NCBI GenBank assembly: GCA_029379215.1
Contig: JAQYWO010000048.1
Span: 1-38,506, forward strand
DNA length: 38,506 nucleotides
Direction: 5' to 3'
Origin: Rhizonema sp. PD37
GTDB lineage: Bacteria > Cyanobacteriota > Cyanobacteriia > Cyanobacteriales > Nostocaceae
Made by a program: the position numbers and the translations under genes. Under the pieces are notes generated by a model, which worked only from the letters and a program-made list of their open reading frames with translations, had not been told where the DNA came from and searched no databases. Numbering within the stretch: the stretch's first letter is position 1; each line of letters opens with the position of its first letter. Below, piece by piece: positions 17,099 through 25,366 of this stretch.

Positions 17099-18595
17099 TC
17101 ACTCTCTGGATAATAATTTGGTTAACGTTTCTTGGGTTCCTAACTCATACAAGCTGCGTAGATGTGTCGTAACTGACTCAACAAAAGGCGACGACTGCGG
17201 TAAATCGCCAAAAATCTCAGTTAGGTTGAGCAATTGTTTGGGATCGGAGCCAGTGGAACGAGCTAGTTGACTTAGGGTATCTGCTATGGGATCATCAATG
17301 ACAATAGGGTTACCTTGATCGTCTAGCCCATTGAGGTAACGGAACCAAGCAGCAATTGTGAGGCTCATGTAGTCAATCGCCCCTTCTTGACGCAGCGCGT
17401 CACGGAGTGAGCCGAGAACAAATTTTGGTATTTTAGCGGAGCTATTGAGGCACAGACGCGGGAGTTGATCTCGAATCTTAGGATTAGCAAAACGTTCAAT
17501 TAAGGTCTTTTTGTAATCCTCTAAGTCAATCCCTGGTACAGGTTCAAGTGTCGGTGTCACTTCTGCCATCAAACAATCCACAGCTTGCCGGATTAAGGGA
17601 TCTGCCATCGCCTCATGGACGTAGGTATAGCCTGCCAAGGAGCCGAGATAACCAATCAACATATGACTGGCGTTGAGTAGCCGGATTTTCATCATCTCGT
17701 AAGGATGAACATCGCTAGTCATTTGGACACCAACAGCTTCCCAATTTGGTCTACCTGCACAGAAATTGTCTTCAACAACCCACTGAAGAAACGCCTCAGC
17801 AACAACTGGAAAGGCATCATCAATATTAAACTGTTCCGCCACCATTTTGATATCTGCTGGGGTGGTAGCGGGAGTAATGCGATCAACCATACAGTTGGGG
17901 AACGCTACATGTTCGGCAACCCAACGTCCCAACTCTGGGTTCTGCATTTGTGCAAATGCAGTTAACATTTTACGGGCAATGTTGCCGTTGCCTTGCAAGT
18001 TGTCGCAAGACAACACGGTAAACGGTGCTATTCCCTGTTGACGGCGGCGATCAAGGGCTGCTGTCAAAAAGCCGTAGACGCCAATTGGCTCATGAGGATG
18101 CTGCAAATCGTACTGGATTGTCGGGTGATTAACATCGAATTCACCGCTACCTTCAATATAGTAGTAGCCTCCTTCTGTTATAGTCAGGGTAACAATGCGG
18201 CATTTAGGATCTGCTAAGGTATCAATCACTGCCTGACGGTTATCTGGAGCAAATAGATATTTTGTAATTGCTCCAATAACACGAGCGCGATCGCCTTCGG
18301 GAGACCTTTCGACTAAAGTATACAAACAATCTTGCGAACTCAGTGCATCCCGCATCCGTTTGTCGAATTCCAGTAACCCTACCCCGCAGATTCCCCAATC
18401 ACTGCCGGGATGCTCATGAAAGTAATTATCGAGATATAATGCTTGGTGTGCTCGATGAAACCCACCCACACCGATATGGACAATGCCATTCGTGACTTGG
18501 TGGCGATCGTATTTGGGTACGTGGACGTGACTTGCTAAACGAGACAGAGATGCTTTATTCAGCTTAATTGGTGAGTTTGTGCTGATGCTGTTCAT
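17099..18595 (-). CDS. Mannitol dehydrogenase family protein (polyol 2-dehydrogenase)
   Basis: 498 residues from the internal ATG (MNSISTNS), matching the usual length of long-chain mannitol 2-dehydrogenases that oxidise mannitol, arabinitol or related polyols to ketoses with NAD. N-terminal motif HIGVGGFHRAHQALYLD, then CGVGLLE, TITEGGYY and SCDNLQGNG; the catalytic lysine with its partners is seen as K303, N308 and H311 in the segment KIRLLNASH, close to the positions in the Pseudomonas fluorescens enzyme. The frame stays open upstream for 131 more codons to 18988, and those encode the C-terminal part of an ABC sugar ATPase. No clear ribosome binding site precedes 18595, so translation may start upstream and give a fusion. 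Reductase activity on fructose is also possible. Confidence 0.9.
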   Translation of the reverse strand: MNSISTNSPIKLNKASLSRLASHVHVPKYDRHQVTNGIVHIGVGGFHRAHQALYLDNYFHEHPGSDWGICGVGLLEFDKRMRDALSSQDCLYTLVERSPEGDRARVIGAITKYLFAPDNRQAVIDTLADPKCRIVTLTITEGGYYYIEGSGEFDVNHPTIQYDLQHPHEPIGVYGFLTAALDRRRQQGIAPFTVLSCDNLQGNGNIARKMLTAFAQMQNPELGRWVAEHVAFPNCMVDRITPATTPADIKMVAEQFNIDDAFPVVAEAFLQWVVEDNFCAGRPNWEAVGVQMTSDVHPYEMMKIRLLNASHMLIGYLGSLAGYTYVHEAMADPLIRQAVDCLMAEVTPTLEPVPGIDLEDYKKTLIERFANPKIRDQLPRLCLNSSAKIPKFVLGSLRDALRQEGAIDYMSLTIAAWFRYLNGLDDQGNPIVIDDPIADTLSQLARSTGSDPKQLLNLTEIFGDLPQSSPFVESVTTHLRSLYELGTQETLTKLLSRE

Positions 18596-19009
18596 GGGTA
18601 TCAATGTTAAATGATGACGACGGGCTTTGGGTATGGTTTCACCGCTTTGATCGAACAAATGGCAAAGTTCACCGTTAATGTGAATAGGAACGTAATCATG
18701 CAATTGAGCGGGATGATCTCCGTCTGTTTGCACGATTATAGTTTCACCACCCGCAATCTTCACATAAAGATAAGTTTCTCCGCCCAATCGTTCTACAACT
18801 AACACTTCGCCATTCACGCTTGGGTTACTGCTATCGAGCCGCAGATGTTCGGGACTAATTCCTAATGTTGCTCTATCCCCAACCGACAGAGTTGTGGGTT
18901 TCACCGGAATCATCACGGTGCCGTCACCAGGAAGTCTGACTGTTGTTCTATCATTGACGGCTGATACCGTGGCCGAGATAAAATTCATTTTGGGTGAACC
19001 AATAAATCC
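18596..19009 (-). pseudogene. C-terminal stump of a MalK/UgpC-type ABC ATPase, in frame with the mannitol dehydrogenase
   Basis: The translation carries the hinge motif GFIGSPKMNF that in MalK/UgpC/SmoK ATPases leads into the regulatory TOBE domain, then typical TOBE stretches LGISPEHLRL, VVERLGGETYLYVK and CHLFDQSGE. The entire nucleotide-binding domain (Walker A, signature, Walker B) is missing: eight odd codons and a TAA at 19031-19033 precede the hinge motif. About 137 residues remain of an expected 360-380. The frame then runs without a stop into the dehydrogenase. In polyol operons the ATPase gene commonly sits next to a mannitol dehydrogenase gene, so this is a deletion remnant of such an operon. 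Whether it is still translated as a fusion is open. Confidence 0.85.
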
Positions 19010-19091
19010 ATCGCATGACTCCTTTGGTGTTAAAAATTGAACGAAATAAATTTTTTATTTTCTGCTCTAACTTTGGGCAAAAGCTCAATAT

Positions 19092-19149
19092 TAGAATCAT
19101 ATCAACGCTAATTCAATGACGATTATTTGCAACAATTCTTCAATAAGAG
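19092..19149 (+). repeat. Leader-like sequence, copy 1
   Basis: Homologous to the segment just upstream of the SDR gene at 21562. TAGAATCATAT and, 36 bases further, a 22-base identical stretch (core CAACAATTCTTCAATAAG) are conserved, with TTCAATGA between. In copy 2 the AAGAG end forms the ribosome binding site of a gene; here no start codon or gene follows, so this copy is an orphan leader. Confidence 0.7.
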
Positions 19150-19454
19150 TTGGGTAAAACCACAGGTTATCTGGGCAACCATCGCAAATGGGAGCCTCTC
19201 ACCACGACATGATGATAAATATATGGTAAAATCCTCGTTTTTGCCTTTAACAATACAATAGTTCTATGGTTTTTAACCTAATAACATACTAGGCAAAAAT
19301 ACCGCCTACACAACTATCTCAAAATAGCTGTATTTGGTTGTAATAAAAAAAGTGCGATAGGCGAACGTGAGTGCGTGTCCGCAGGCCCGCCGGAGGCGAT
19401 CGCCTACACTGCTATAATTTCAACAGAATAATTATATTTTCCCTTCTCTCAATT
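19150..19454. other. Spacer before the VapB-like gene
   Basis: About 305 bases, AT-rich on the left. On the right, near 19365-19410, lies a GC-rich repeat-like block (TGTCCGCAGGCCCGCCGGAG, ending in a HIP1 site). No gene is supported. Confidence 0.4.
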
Positions 19455-19718
19455 ATGGAAATCACAATTATCTCCAATGATGGACTTGTAATGATTCCCG
19501 AACCATTGCGAAAATCTCATGGTTGGGAAGTGGGACAGGAATTGATAGCAATTGATATGGGTGACGGAATTCTTCTGAAACCAAAAAAACCTTTTTTAGA
19601 AACCACATTGGCTGATGTTGCTGGATGCTTAAAATACCAAGGCATACCAAAAACACTTGAAGAAATGGATGATGCTATTCGTCACAGTATAAAGGAATCA
19701 TGGCATGGTGGCAGTTGA
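19455..19718 (+). CDS. AbrB/MazE-type antitoxin (VapB-like)
   Basis: 87 residues starting at MEITIISNDG; the frame runs open for 28 codons more through the repeat block upstream, which I exclude. The N-terminal half is the swapped-hairpin AbrB/SpoVT DNA-binding fold: GLVMIPEPLRKSHGWEVGQELIAIDMGDGILLKP is the canonical pattern (here given in two parts, GLVMIPEPLRK and WEVGQELIAID). The C-terminal half (ETTLADVAGCLKYQG, EEMDDAIRHSIKE) is the toxin-binding helix region. It overlaps the PIN toxin gene by 14 bases, the classic toxin-antitoxin order with the antitoxin first. Antitoxins of this type repress their own promoter. Confidence 0.9.
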   Translation: MEITIISNDGLVMIPEPLRKSHGWEVGQELIAIDMGDGILLKPKKPFLETTLADVAGCLKYQGIPKTLEEMDDAIRHSIKESWHGGS

Positions 19719-20094
19719 TACTAATATAATTGTGCGTTTTTTGACTCAAGATGACGAATTACAATACCAAAAAAGTTTAGAAATTTTTCAAACACAGAAT
19801 GTTTTTATACCTGATACTGTAATTCTCGAAACTGAATGGGTGCTTAGATTTGCCTATAAATTTAAACCTGTCGAAATTTGTGAAGCTTTAAGAAAACTTT
19901 TCGGCTTACCAAATGTTCATCTTAATAACGCAAATTTGGTTGCTCAATCGCTGCAATGGCATGAAGCTGGCTTAGATTTTGCGGATGCTTTTCACCTTGT
20001 TAATAGTCAAAAGCATACACAATTTTATACTTTTGATGAGAAGTTTATAAAAAGAGCTAAGGGATTAACTACTTGTGAAGTAAAACAACCTTAA
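19705..20094 (+). CDS. PIN-domain toxin (VapC-like)
   Basis: 129 residues of the PIN ribonuclease family. Acidic metal-binding residues are seen at D5 (VDTNIIVRFL), E near 44 (ILETEWVL) and D near 93-97 (LDFADAFH), with the C-terminal FYTFDEKFIKRAKG bearing the fourth. The length is normal, so the toxin appears intact. It cleaves RNA when freed from the antitoxin; the target is unknown. The pair sits inside the eroding polyol island, between the orphan leader and the Uma2 gene. Confidence 0.92.
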   Translation: MVAVDTNIIVRFLTQDDELQYQKSLEIFQTQNVFIPDTVILETEWVLRFAYKFKPVEICEALRKLFGLPNVHLNNANLVAQSLQWHEAGLDFADAFHLVNSQKHTQFYTFDEKFIKRAKGLTTCEVKQP

Positions 20095-20196
20095 GTTTGT
20101 AATTTTACCTTGAAAACAACTAAATATCTGTAGTTGAGAGGATTTGAAAAATGTGTGATCGCATCTACGATATAGATTGAATAAAAAGTGCGATCA

Positions 20197-20799
20197 CTAT
20201 GGCATGATATCATCAAGTTTAAGCTCTAAATTCGGAAACAAATAAGAGGAAATGGCATCTCCCAAGCGATATTGTTGCTGCTGATACACATCATCAACTA
20301 ATTGACAGACTGTAAAAGTAGGTTGTTTGGGATTACCGATAAATTGCAAACCACCCAAACCCCGAAAATCTACAATCCAATATTCCGATATTTGCAGAAA
20401 AGCATATTCTTCCACTTTTCTTGCATAATCATCTTGCCAATTAGTACTTACAACTTCAGCAACTAGCTGAATCGTATTACCATTACAAATAATAGGTTCC
20501 TTTTGCCAAAGCGGTTCTTTGCTGAGTTTTGCTTTATCTAAAACAATTACATCCGGACGTAATGCTGTTGCTTCTGCTGCGAGTGGTTTAATCAGACAAG
20601 TTTTGGGAATCAACCAGTTGAAATCGGTACGAAGAATTTCAGCATAAATTCTACCAGCAACATTTCCTGAAACTTCTTCATGTGGACCAGTTGGTTCCAT
20701 GTCACGTAATTCTCCGTCTATAAGTTCGTAACGGGGATTATCCCCATAATTGGCTATAAATTGCTCGAAAGTCAGAAGTTTGGGTGGGGTATAAGTCAT
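20197..20799 (-). CDS. Uma2-family protein (DUF820, PD-(D/E)XK-like nuclease fold)
   Basis: 200 residues of a family hugely expanded in cyanobacteria and some other phyla. Family marks: LTFEQFIANYGDNPRYELIDGEL at the N-terminus (motif RYELIDGEL), RPDVIVLD near residue 90, and the nuclease-like E-V-V-S of VAEVVSTNW followed by the tyrosine of EYAFLQISEYWIVD. Physiological function is unestablished; a role with mobile DNA is often suggested from copy number. Convergent with the toxin gene. Confidence 0.9.
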   Translation of the reverse strand: MTYTPPKLLTFEQFIANYGDNPRYELIDGELRDMEPTGPHEEVSGNVAGRIYAEILRTDFNWLIPKTCLIKPLAAEATALRPDVIVLDKAKLSKEPLWQKEPIICNGNTIQLVAEVVSTNWQDDYARKVEEYAFLQISEYWIVDFRGLGGLQFIGNPKQPTFTVCQLVDDVYQQQQYRLGDAISSYLFPNLELKLDDIMP

Positions 20800-21165
20800 A
20801 GTTCATAATTATGACAGCAGGTGGTTTTATTTTAGCGAAGCTATATTACTCCCGAACCGCGCTTAAGAATACCGATATATAATAACCCCAATAGACTTGG
20901 GCAGTGCGTTGACTCTAGTAGCGCGAATGACGGCTTTCCCGACAGAGGCGACTGGCTTTCATACTCTGCCACGCCAGTCGCCTCAACGGGAGTCGGTGCG
21001 CCTATACGGGAGCCAGTGCATTTCTATATTGCGTTGGGGAACCCCCGCACGGCGCTGGCTCGACAGTCACGCATCTGCCCGCGCCAAGAATGCCAAGTTT
21101 GAAGTCAAGAAGATAGGTAATCTCACACTGCTGTTGGGAGTAATTCTTTCGATGCTTAATTCCTA
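20800..21165. other. Repeat-bearing spacer
   Basis: A reading frame of 89 codons crosses this segment, but it consists of repeat DNA: the long palindrome at 20945-20984, and GC-rich blocks such as GGGGAACCCCCGCACGGCGC near 21038. I regard it as non-coding. Confidence 0.6.
20945..20984. repeat. Palindromic repeat with 12-bp perfect arms
   Basis: GAGGCGACTGGC and GCCAGTCGCCTC flank a 16-base loop. The CGACTGG core also occurs near 31301-31309 (GGCGACTGG), so it is a member of a dispersed family. Confidence 0.75.
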
Positions 21166-21297
21166 ATGCTAAATAAATTCCGTGTCCGCGCCAAGGGAGA
21201 TGGGCGTTATCCAGTTCCTGGTTGGACGGATGAATATCAATGGCTCGGCTACATTGACTTTGAAGAGTTGCCCAAAAGTTTCAATCCATCTCATTGA
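21166..21297 (+). pseudogene. Fragment of a penicillin acylase family gene
   Basis: A 43-codon frame reads with the pattern of the mid-part of penicillin acylase/acyl-homoserine lactone acylase precursors: VRAKGDGRYPVPGWTDEY, then WLGYIDFEELPKSFNPSH, ended by a TGA. Residues of the following region appear only garbled in other frames. Intact family members have 700-800 residues; only about 40 survive. The neighbouring DNA on both sides is not acylase, so this is a relic. Confidence 0.75.
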
Positions 21298-21493
21298 ATA
21301 CCACCCCATGCGTTGGCAACAAAAGAATATTACAGATAATACTGCTACGACATTAAAGTTAGTTCCACTCATTGGGCACTTACCATCCGTAAATATCCAG
21401 TCGTTTGGATTGTTGCGCTCAGAAGGAATGTAAAATTTACAAAAAAAGTATCTCTGCTGCTGTGCTGGAACAAAATTGCCTTTTACCCAATAA

Positions 21494-21552
21494 TAGAATC
21501 ATATTAACCCCACTTCAATGAAAAGAAGCGTGCAACAATTCTTCAATAAGAG
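21494..21552 (+). repeat. Leader-like sequence, copy 2, upstream of SDR
   Basis: Partner of the sequence at 19092-19149. TAGAATCATAT and the 22-base identical stretch are kept with 37 instead of 36 bases between their starts. Its AAGAG end, extended by G, serves as ribosome binding site for the SDR gene. It could be promoter plus operator shared by genes of one former regulon. Confidence 0.7.
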
Positions 21553-21561
21553 GTTAAAACT

Positions 21562-22365
21562 ATGACTGCAATTGCAACTTATCAGTTTGCAGGTAAGACT
21601 ATCTTGATTACGGGCGGTGCTGGAGATATTGGCAAGGCAACGGCACACCGTTTTGCTGCTAATGGGGCAGGTGTAGCTCTGCTCGATTTGAATGAAGCGA
21701 AGATGGCAGATGTAGCTCTTGAACTAAAAAGTTACGACGTTCCAGTCGGCACATTTCACTGTGATGTTACGGCTGTTGATGATGTTGCCAAAGCTTTGAG
21801 TGGTGCAGTAGAGCAGTTTGGGCGGATCGATTATGTATTTAACAATGCAGGCTATCAAGGAGCGTTTGCCAAAACGGATGAATATCCTTCAGACGACTTT
21901 CAAAAGCTGATTAACATTAATGTCGTTGGCGTTTTTCACGTTCTGAAGGCGGCGGCACAGCACCTGCGTGATGCCGGAGGAGGCGTTATTGTCAATACAG
22001 CTTCTTATGCAGGAGTGGTTGGTCCGCCAAATATGCTGGCATATGCCGCTTCAAAGTTTGCTGTCATTGGTATGACTCAGACGGCAGCCAAAGATTTGGC
22101 TCCTTACGGCATTCGGGTGAATGCGCTCTCCCCGGCGCTGATTGGACCTGGTTTTATGTGGACGCGGCAAACAGAATTGCAGGCAGCAGTAGGATCGCAG
22201 TACTTTGATGCCGATCCCAAGGTAGTTGAGCAACAGATGATTAATTCAGTAGCGATGCGGCGTTTAGGAAGCTTGGAAGAGGTGGCGAATGGAGTAGCAT
22301 TTCTGATGAGCGACGAAGCAAGCTACATGACTGGATTTAACTTGGAGGTGACTGGAGGGATATAG
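21562..22365 (+). CDS. SDR family oxidoreductase (xylitol/polyol dehydrogenase-like)
   Basis: 267 residues, classical SDR. TGGAGDIG near 16-23, D in LLDLNE near 42 (NAD preference), NNAGYQG near 94, the serine in TASYAG near 149 and YAASK near 162-166. The C-terminus ends in the usual TGFNLEVTGGI. SDRs of this sort accompany sugar-alcohol ABC transporters and mannitol dehydrogenases, so oxidation of a polyol such as xylitol or sorbitol is the likely job, but this is context-based. The ribosome binding site AAGAGG lies inside the repeated leader. The gene is intact although its former partners nearby are damaged. Confidence 0.92.
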   Translation: MTAIATYQFAGKTILITGGAGDIGKATAHRFAANGAGVALLDLNEAKMADVALELKSYDVPVGTFHCDVTAVDDVAKALSGAVEQFGRIDYVFNNAGYQGAFAKTDEYPSDDFQKLININVVGVFHVLKAAAQHLRDAGGGVIVNTASYAGVVGPPNMLAYAASKFAVIGMTQTAAKDLAPYGIRVNALSPALIGPGFMWTRQTELQAAVGSQYFDADPKVVEQQMINSVAMRRLGSLEEVANGVAFLMSDEASYMTGFNLEVTGGI

Positions 22366-22718
22366 AAATTTAAAGATAATTGAGCAAAAATTCTCTCTTT
22401 GGGCATATCTGCACAAATCATTCCTTTGGTAGGTTTATAGTTTTTGAAGGTGGGATATTAGAGAACCTTTATTGGAGGGAGGTGAAAAAGGCACTTACCA
22501 GTAATTTGGCGTAGTCGATTCTTGGGGTGTTTAACTTGATTGAAATATTGAGGGATAACGAGCGATCACTATTATATAGCATTCTAGCAGGCGTGTGATT
22601 GTCCCTTGGTTTCCGTGTTTTATAATTAATTGATGTCCTAAGAAACCTGGCAACTGCTATAAATTATCGGTGTAGAGACGCGACACGTCTCTACACCAGT
22701 TGACTTGCAACCTTCTGC
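22366..22718. other. Convergent spacer between SDR and HAD genes
   Basis: 353 bases without a supportable gene. It ends in the strong palindrome at 22669-22697. No other notable element apart from a GGTTCTCT-rich AT background. Confidence 0.4.
22669..22697. terminator. GTAGAGACG palindrome, likely bidirectional terminator
   Basis: Perfect 12-bp arms GGTGTAGAGACG / CGTCTCTACACC with a 5-base loop, between convergent genes. The sequence belongs to a palindrome family common in Nostoc-like genomes; a related copy is at 37285-37320. Confidence 0.7.
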
Positions 22719-23585
22719 CTATTGCTTCAAAATAAACCGTTCAACTGCGTTAGCGAAACCCTCATCTTCGTAGGAAGTCGTAACATAATGAGCGTCGTTC
22801 TGTACTTCTTGGCTGGAGTTGCCCATAGCGATACTCAAACCACTGCGTTTGAACATTGGCACATCGTTGGGCATATCTCCAATAGTGGCGATTTCGTGAC
22901 TGGGAATCGACAGCATTTGTGAGAGACGATCAATGACAAACCCTTTATTGGCATGGGGATTGGTAACATCAAGGTAATAGGGTTGGGATCGTGCCGCAGA
23001 AACTTCCTCGCCGCCATCCGAACTCTCACCAGCTTTACAATGAACTTGCCCACTAAACTCTTTCTGGGTATCTGCCTCGCACCGTGCCACTAATTCTAAG
23101 TCATCGCTGACCCCGACGATTTTGGCTACGTTATCAAGTAAGTTATCAAATGTTGGTACAACAGTTGGTGAGAACTTGACCGTCCATTCCTCGCGATCAA
23201 CGTGAGGGCCGTGACGTTCCGGCACAAACCAGTCGCGATCGCTATAAACCCAGACATCAAGCCCGTGAGAACTGATAATCTCTACCACCCGCTTGGCTAC
23301 TGCCTCTGGGAGGAGATTTTGTTCAATAACAGAGAAATCGGGTTTCAGAAACACTGCCCCATTAAACGCAGCAATCGGGGAAGTCAACGAGAGCGCATCA
23401 ACCAGCATTTTCATACCCAGAGGAGGACGTCCACTGGTGATTGCAAAAGCAATACCTGCATCATGGAGCTTCTGTACGGCATTGCGAGCACGTTCAGTTA
23501 GCACCTTCTGTTTCGTGACAAGCGTGCCATCGACATCAGCAACCAGCAGCGAGATTTTTGATGATGGAGATTGTGGGTTATTCAT
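22719..23585 (-). CDS. Cof-type HAD hydrolase (sugar phosphatase, subfamily IIB)
   Basis: 288 residues. Motif I VADVDGTLV with D17 and D19, motif II TSGRP at 50-54, and motif IV IGDMPNDVPMF near 243; a large C2 cap lies between motifs II and III (K in NPHANKG near 216). Such enzymes remove phosphate from hexose or pentose phosphates or nucleotides. An extra Gly/Ser/Glu-rich segment (CKAGESSDGGEE, residues 183-194) interrupts the stretch that normally leads straight into the ASRSQPYYLDVT-type motif, see findings. It is 166 bases downstream of zwf on the same strand and probably in the same operon, fitting a sugar-phosphate role. Confidence 0.9.
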   Translation of the reverse strand: MNNPQSPSSKISLLVADVDGTLVTKQKVLTERARNAVQKLHDAGIAFAITSGRPPLGMKMLVDALSLTSPIAAFNGAVFLKPDFSVIEQNLLPEAVAKRVVEIISSHGLDVWVYSDRDWFVPERHGPHVDREEWTVKFSPTVVPTFDNLLDNVAKIVGVSDDLELVARCEADTQKEFSGQVHCKAGESSDGGEEVSAARSQPYYLDVTNPHANKGFVIDRLSQMLSIPSHEIATIGDMPNDVPMFKRSGLSIAMGNSSQEVQNDAHYVTTSYEDEGFANAVERFILKQ

Positions 23586-23751
23586 TGATCAACTTAACAA
23601 ACATAATTATGTTGACTGACTTTTTACTCGGTTCTTCTGGTAACATTGCGTACACTAGAACCCCGACAAAATGAATTTTCATCACCGCTCCGAACTTCTA
23701 GCGATTCTCTTTTGAGTCACATACGAAAAACCATCTGGCATACACCCCACT

Positions 23752-25284
23752 TTACTCGATCTTTCTCCAATGCCGACCATCGCGTTCCAGCAAGTCACTA
23801 GCCTCCTGAGGTCCCCAAGTCCCAGCAGCATAGTTAGGGAACTCTGCTGGTGAGCTTTTCCAAGCATCTAAAATTGGTTGCACCACACTCCAGCCCACTT
23901 CCACATTGTCAGACCGTTGGAATAAAGTAGCGTCGCCAATCATACAATCATAGATCAATGTCTCATAGCCAGTACTTGGAGTCATCCCGAAGTAATCGGC
24001 GTAGTGAAAATCCATCTCCACTGCACCCATACGGATAGCCGGACCTGGCACTTTTGCTTCAAACTGTAAGCTAATACCTTCATCCGGCTGAATGTGCAGC
24101 ACCAGAAAACTGGGTGCTAGCTTTTCAACAGCAGTTTGGCGAAACATTAAGTGTGGCACGCGCTTAAATTGGATGGCAATTTCACTGACTCGTTTCGGCA
24201 TGACTTTCCCGGTACGGATATAAAAAGGCACACCTGCCCAACGCCAGTTATCAATCATCAACTTCATGGCTGCGAAAGTTTCGGTGTTGGAGTCTGGGGA
24301 AACCTTTGATTCTGCGCGGTAATCAGGTAAATGCTTATCCTTCACCGTACCTTCACCGTATTGACCGCGTACAGCATGGGAGTGAACATCCGCTTCACTT
24401 AGAGGAACGATCGCCTGTAGTAATTTAGACTTTTCACTCCGCAACGTATCAGCGTCAAACGAAAGCGGTGGTTCCATAGCAATCATTGCCAGGAGTTGGA
24501 ATAGGTGATTAGGCACCATATCCCGCAGTGCGCCGGCATTCTCGTAAAACCCACCCCGCCCTTCCACACCAACAGTCTCCGCCACAGTAATTTGAACGTG
24601 ATCGATGTAATTGCGGTTCCAGACTGGTTCAAACAATCCATTCCCAAAACGGAACACCAAAATATTCTGCACCGTCTCTTTACCTAAGTAATGATCAATA
24701 CGGTAGATCTGGCTTTCCTTTAGTACACTACCGATACTTTGGTTGAGATCACGTGCCGAATTTAAGTCATGACCAAAAGGCTTCTCAATAATCGCCCGCC
24801 GCCAGTGTTCGTCTTCTTCCTGCATCAACCCAACATCCCCAAGTTGCTGGATAATCTTCGAGAAGAACGAGTCAGAAGTCGCCAAATAATAAAGATAATT
24901 GCCGCGAGTTCCGTGTTCTTCATCTAACTTCGCCAGCAACTCTTTCAATTTCTGGTAAGCATCAGCATCATCAAAGCTGCCCTTTACGTAGTGAACTCTC
25001 TGCTGAAACCAGTCCCACACCTCCGATTTGACTTCGACTGTGGCAAATTCTTGAATATCTTCACTCAATTTAGAGCGGAAATCCTCACTGCTCATCTCGT
25101 GACGGGCAAAGCCAACTACCGCAAACTCTTGAGGCAACAGCTTACCGTTTGCCAGGTTGTAAAGCGCTGGAATTAACAGGCGTTTGGTTAAATCTCCTGC
25201 TGCACCGAAGATGACAATCACACAAGGTTCTGCTGGCTGAATTGATCCGTCATTAGGCGAAATTTTCTCTTGAACAGATGTCAT
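23752..25284 (-). CDS. zwf: Glucose-6-phosphate 1-dehydrogenase
   Basis: 510 residues from the ATG of MTSVQEKIS; the frame is open for 40 more codons upstream but these lack similarity, and AGAG is found before 25284. It oxidises glucose 6-phosphate to 6-phosphogluconolactone with NADP, the entry of the oxidative pentose phosphate pathway. Motifs: [11 protein letters not shown] at 27-37, EKPFGHD near 167-173, the active site RIDHYLGKE at 195-203 and [14 protein letters not shown] after it. Directly upstream on the same strand is a gnd remnant, downstream a HAD phosphatase. The usual cyanobacterial zwf is linked to opcA, fbp and tal; none is here, so this is probably an additional copy of a sugar-catabolic cassette. 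Confidence 0.95.
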   Translation of the reverse strand: MTSVQEKISPNDGSIQPAEPCVIVIFGAAGDLTKRLLIPALYNLANGKLLPQEFAVVGFARHEMSSEDFRSKLSEDIQEFATVEVKSEVWDWFQQRVHYVKGSFDDADAYQKLKELLAKLDEEHGTRGNYLYYLATSDSFFSKIIQQLGDVGLMQEEDEHWRRAIIEKPFGHDLNSARDLNQSIGSVLKESQIYRIDHYLGKETVQNILVFRFGNGLFEPVWNRNYIDHVQITVAETVGVEGRGGFYENAGALRDMVPNHLFQLLAMIAMEPPLSFDADTLRSEKSKLLQAIVPLSEADVHSHAVRGQYGEGTVKDKHLPDYRAESKVSPDSNTETFAAMKLMIDNWRWAGVPFYIRTGKVMPKRVSEIAIQFKRVPHLMFRQTAVEKLAPSFLVLHIQPDEGISLQFEAKVPGPAIRMGAVEMDFHYADYFGMTPSTGYETLIYDCMIGDATLFQRSDNVEVGWSVVQPILDAWKSSPAEFPNYAAGTWGPQEASDLLERDGRHWRKIE

Positions 25285-25366
25285 AACTAAATCTCTACTA
25301 ACGTCCACCATCGACACGCTTCTCATCTGGGTGTCCTTCCCAGCTGTGTTGCTCGATATGACCACC

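Noticed and set aside
20897..21166. 89-codon + strand frame
   Set aside because: Made of repeat DNA including a 40-base palindrome; no protein-like pattern or ribosome binding site.
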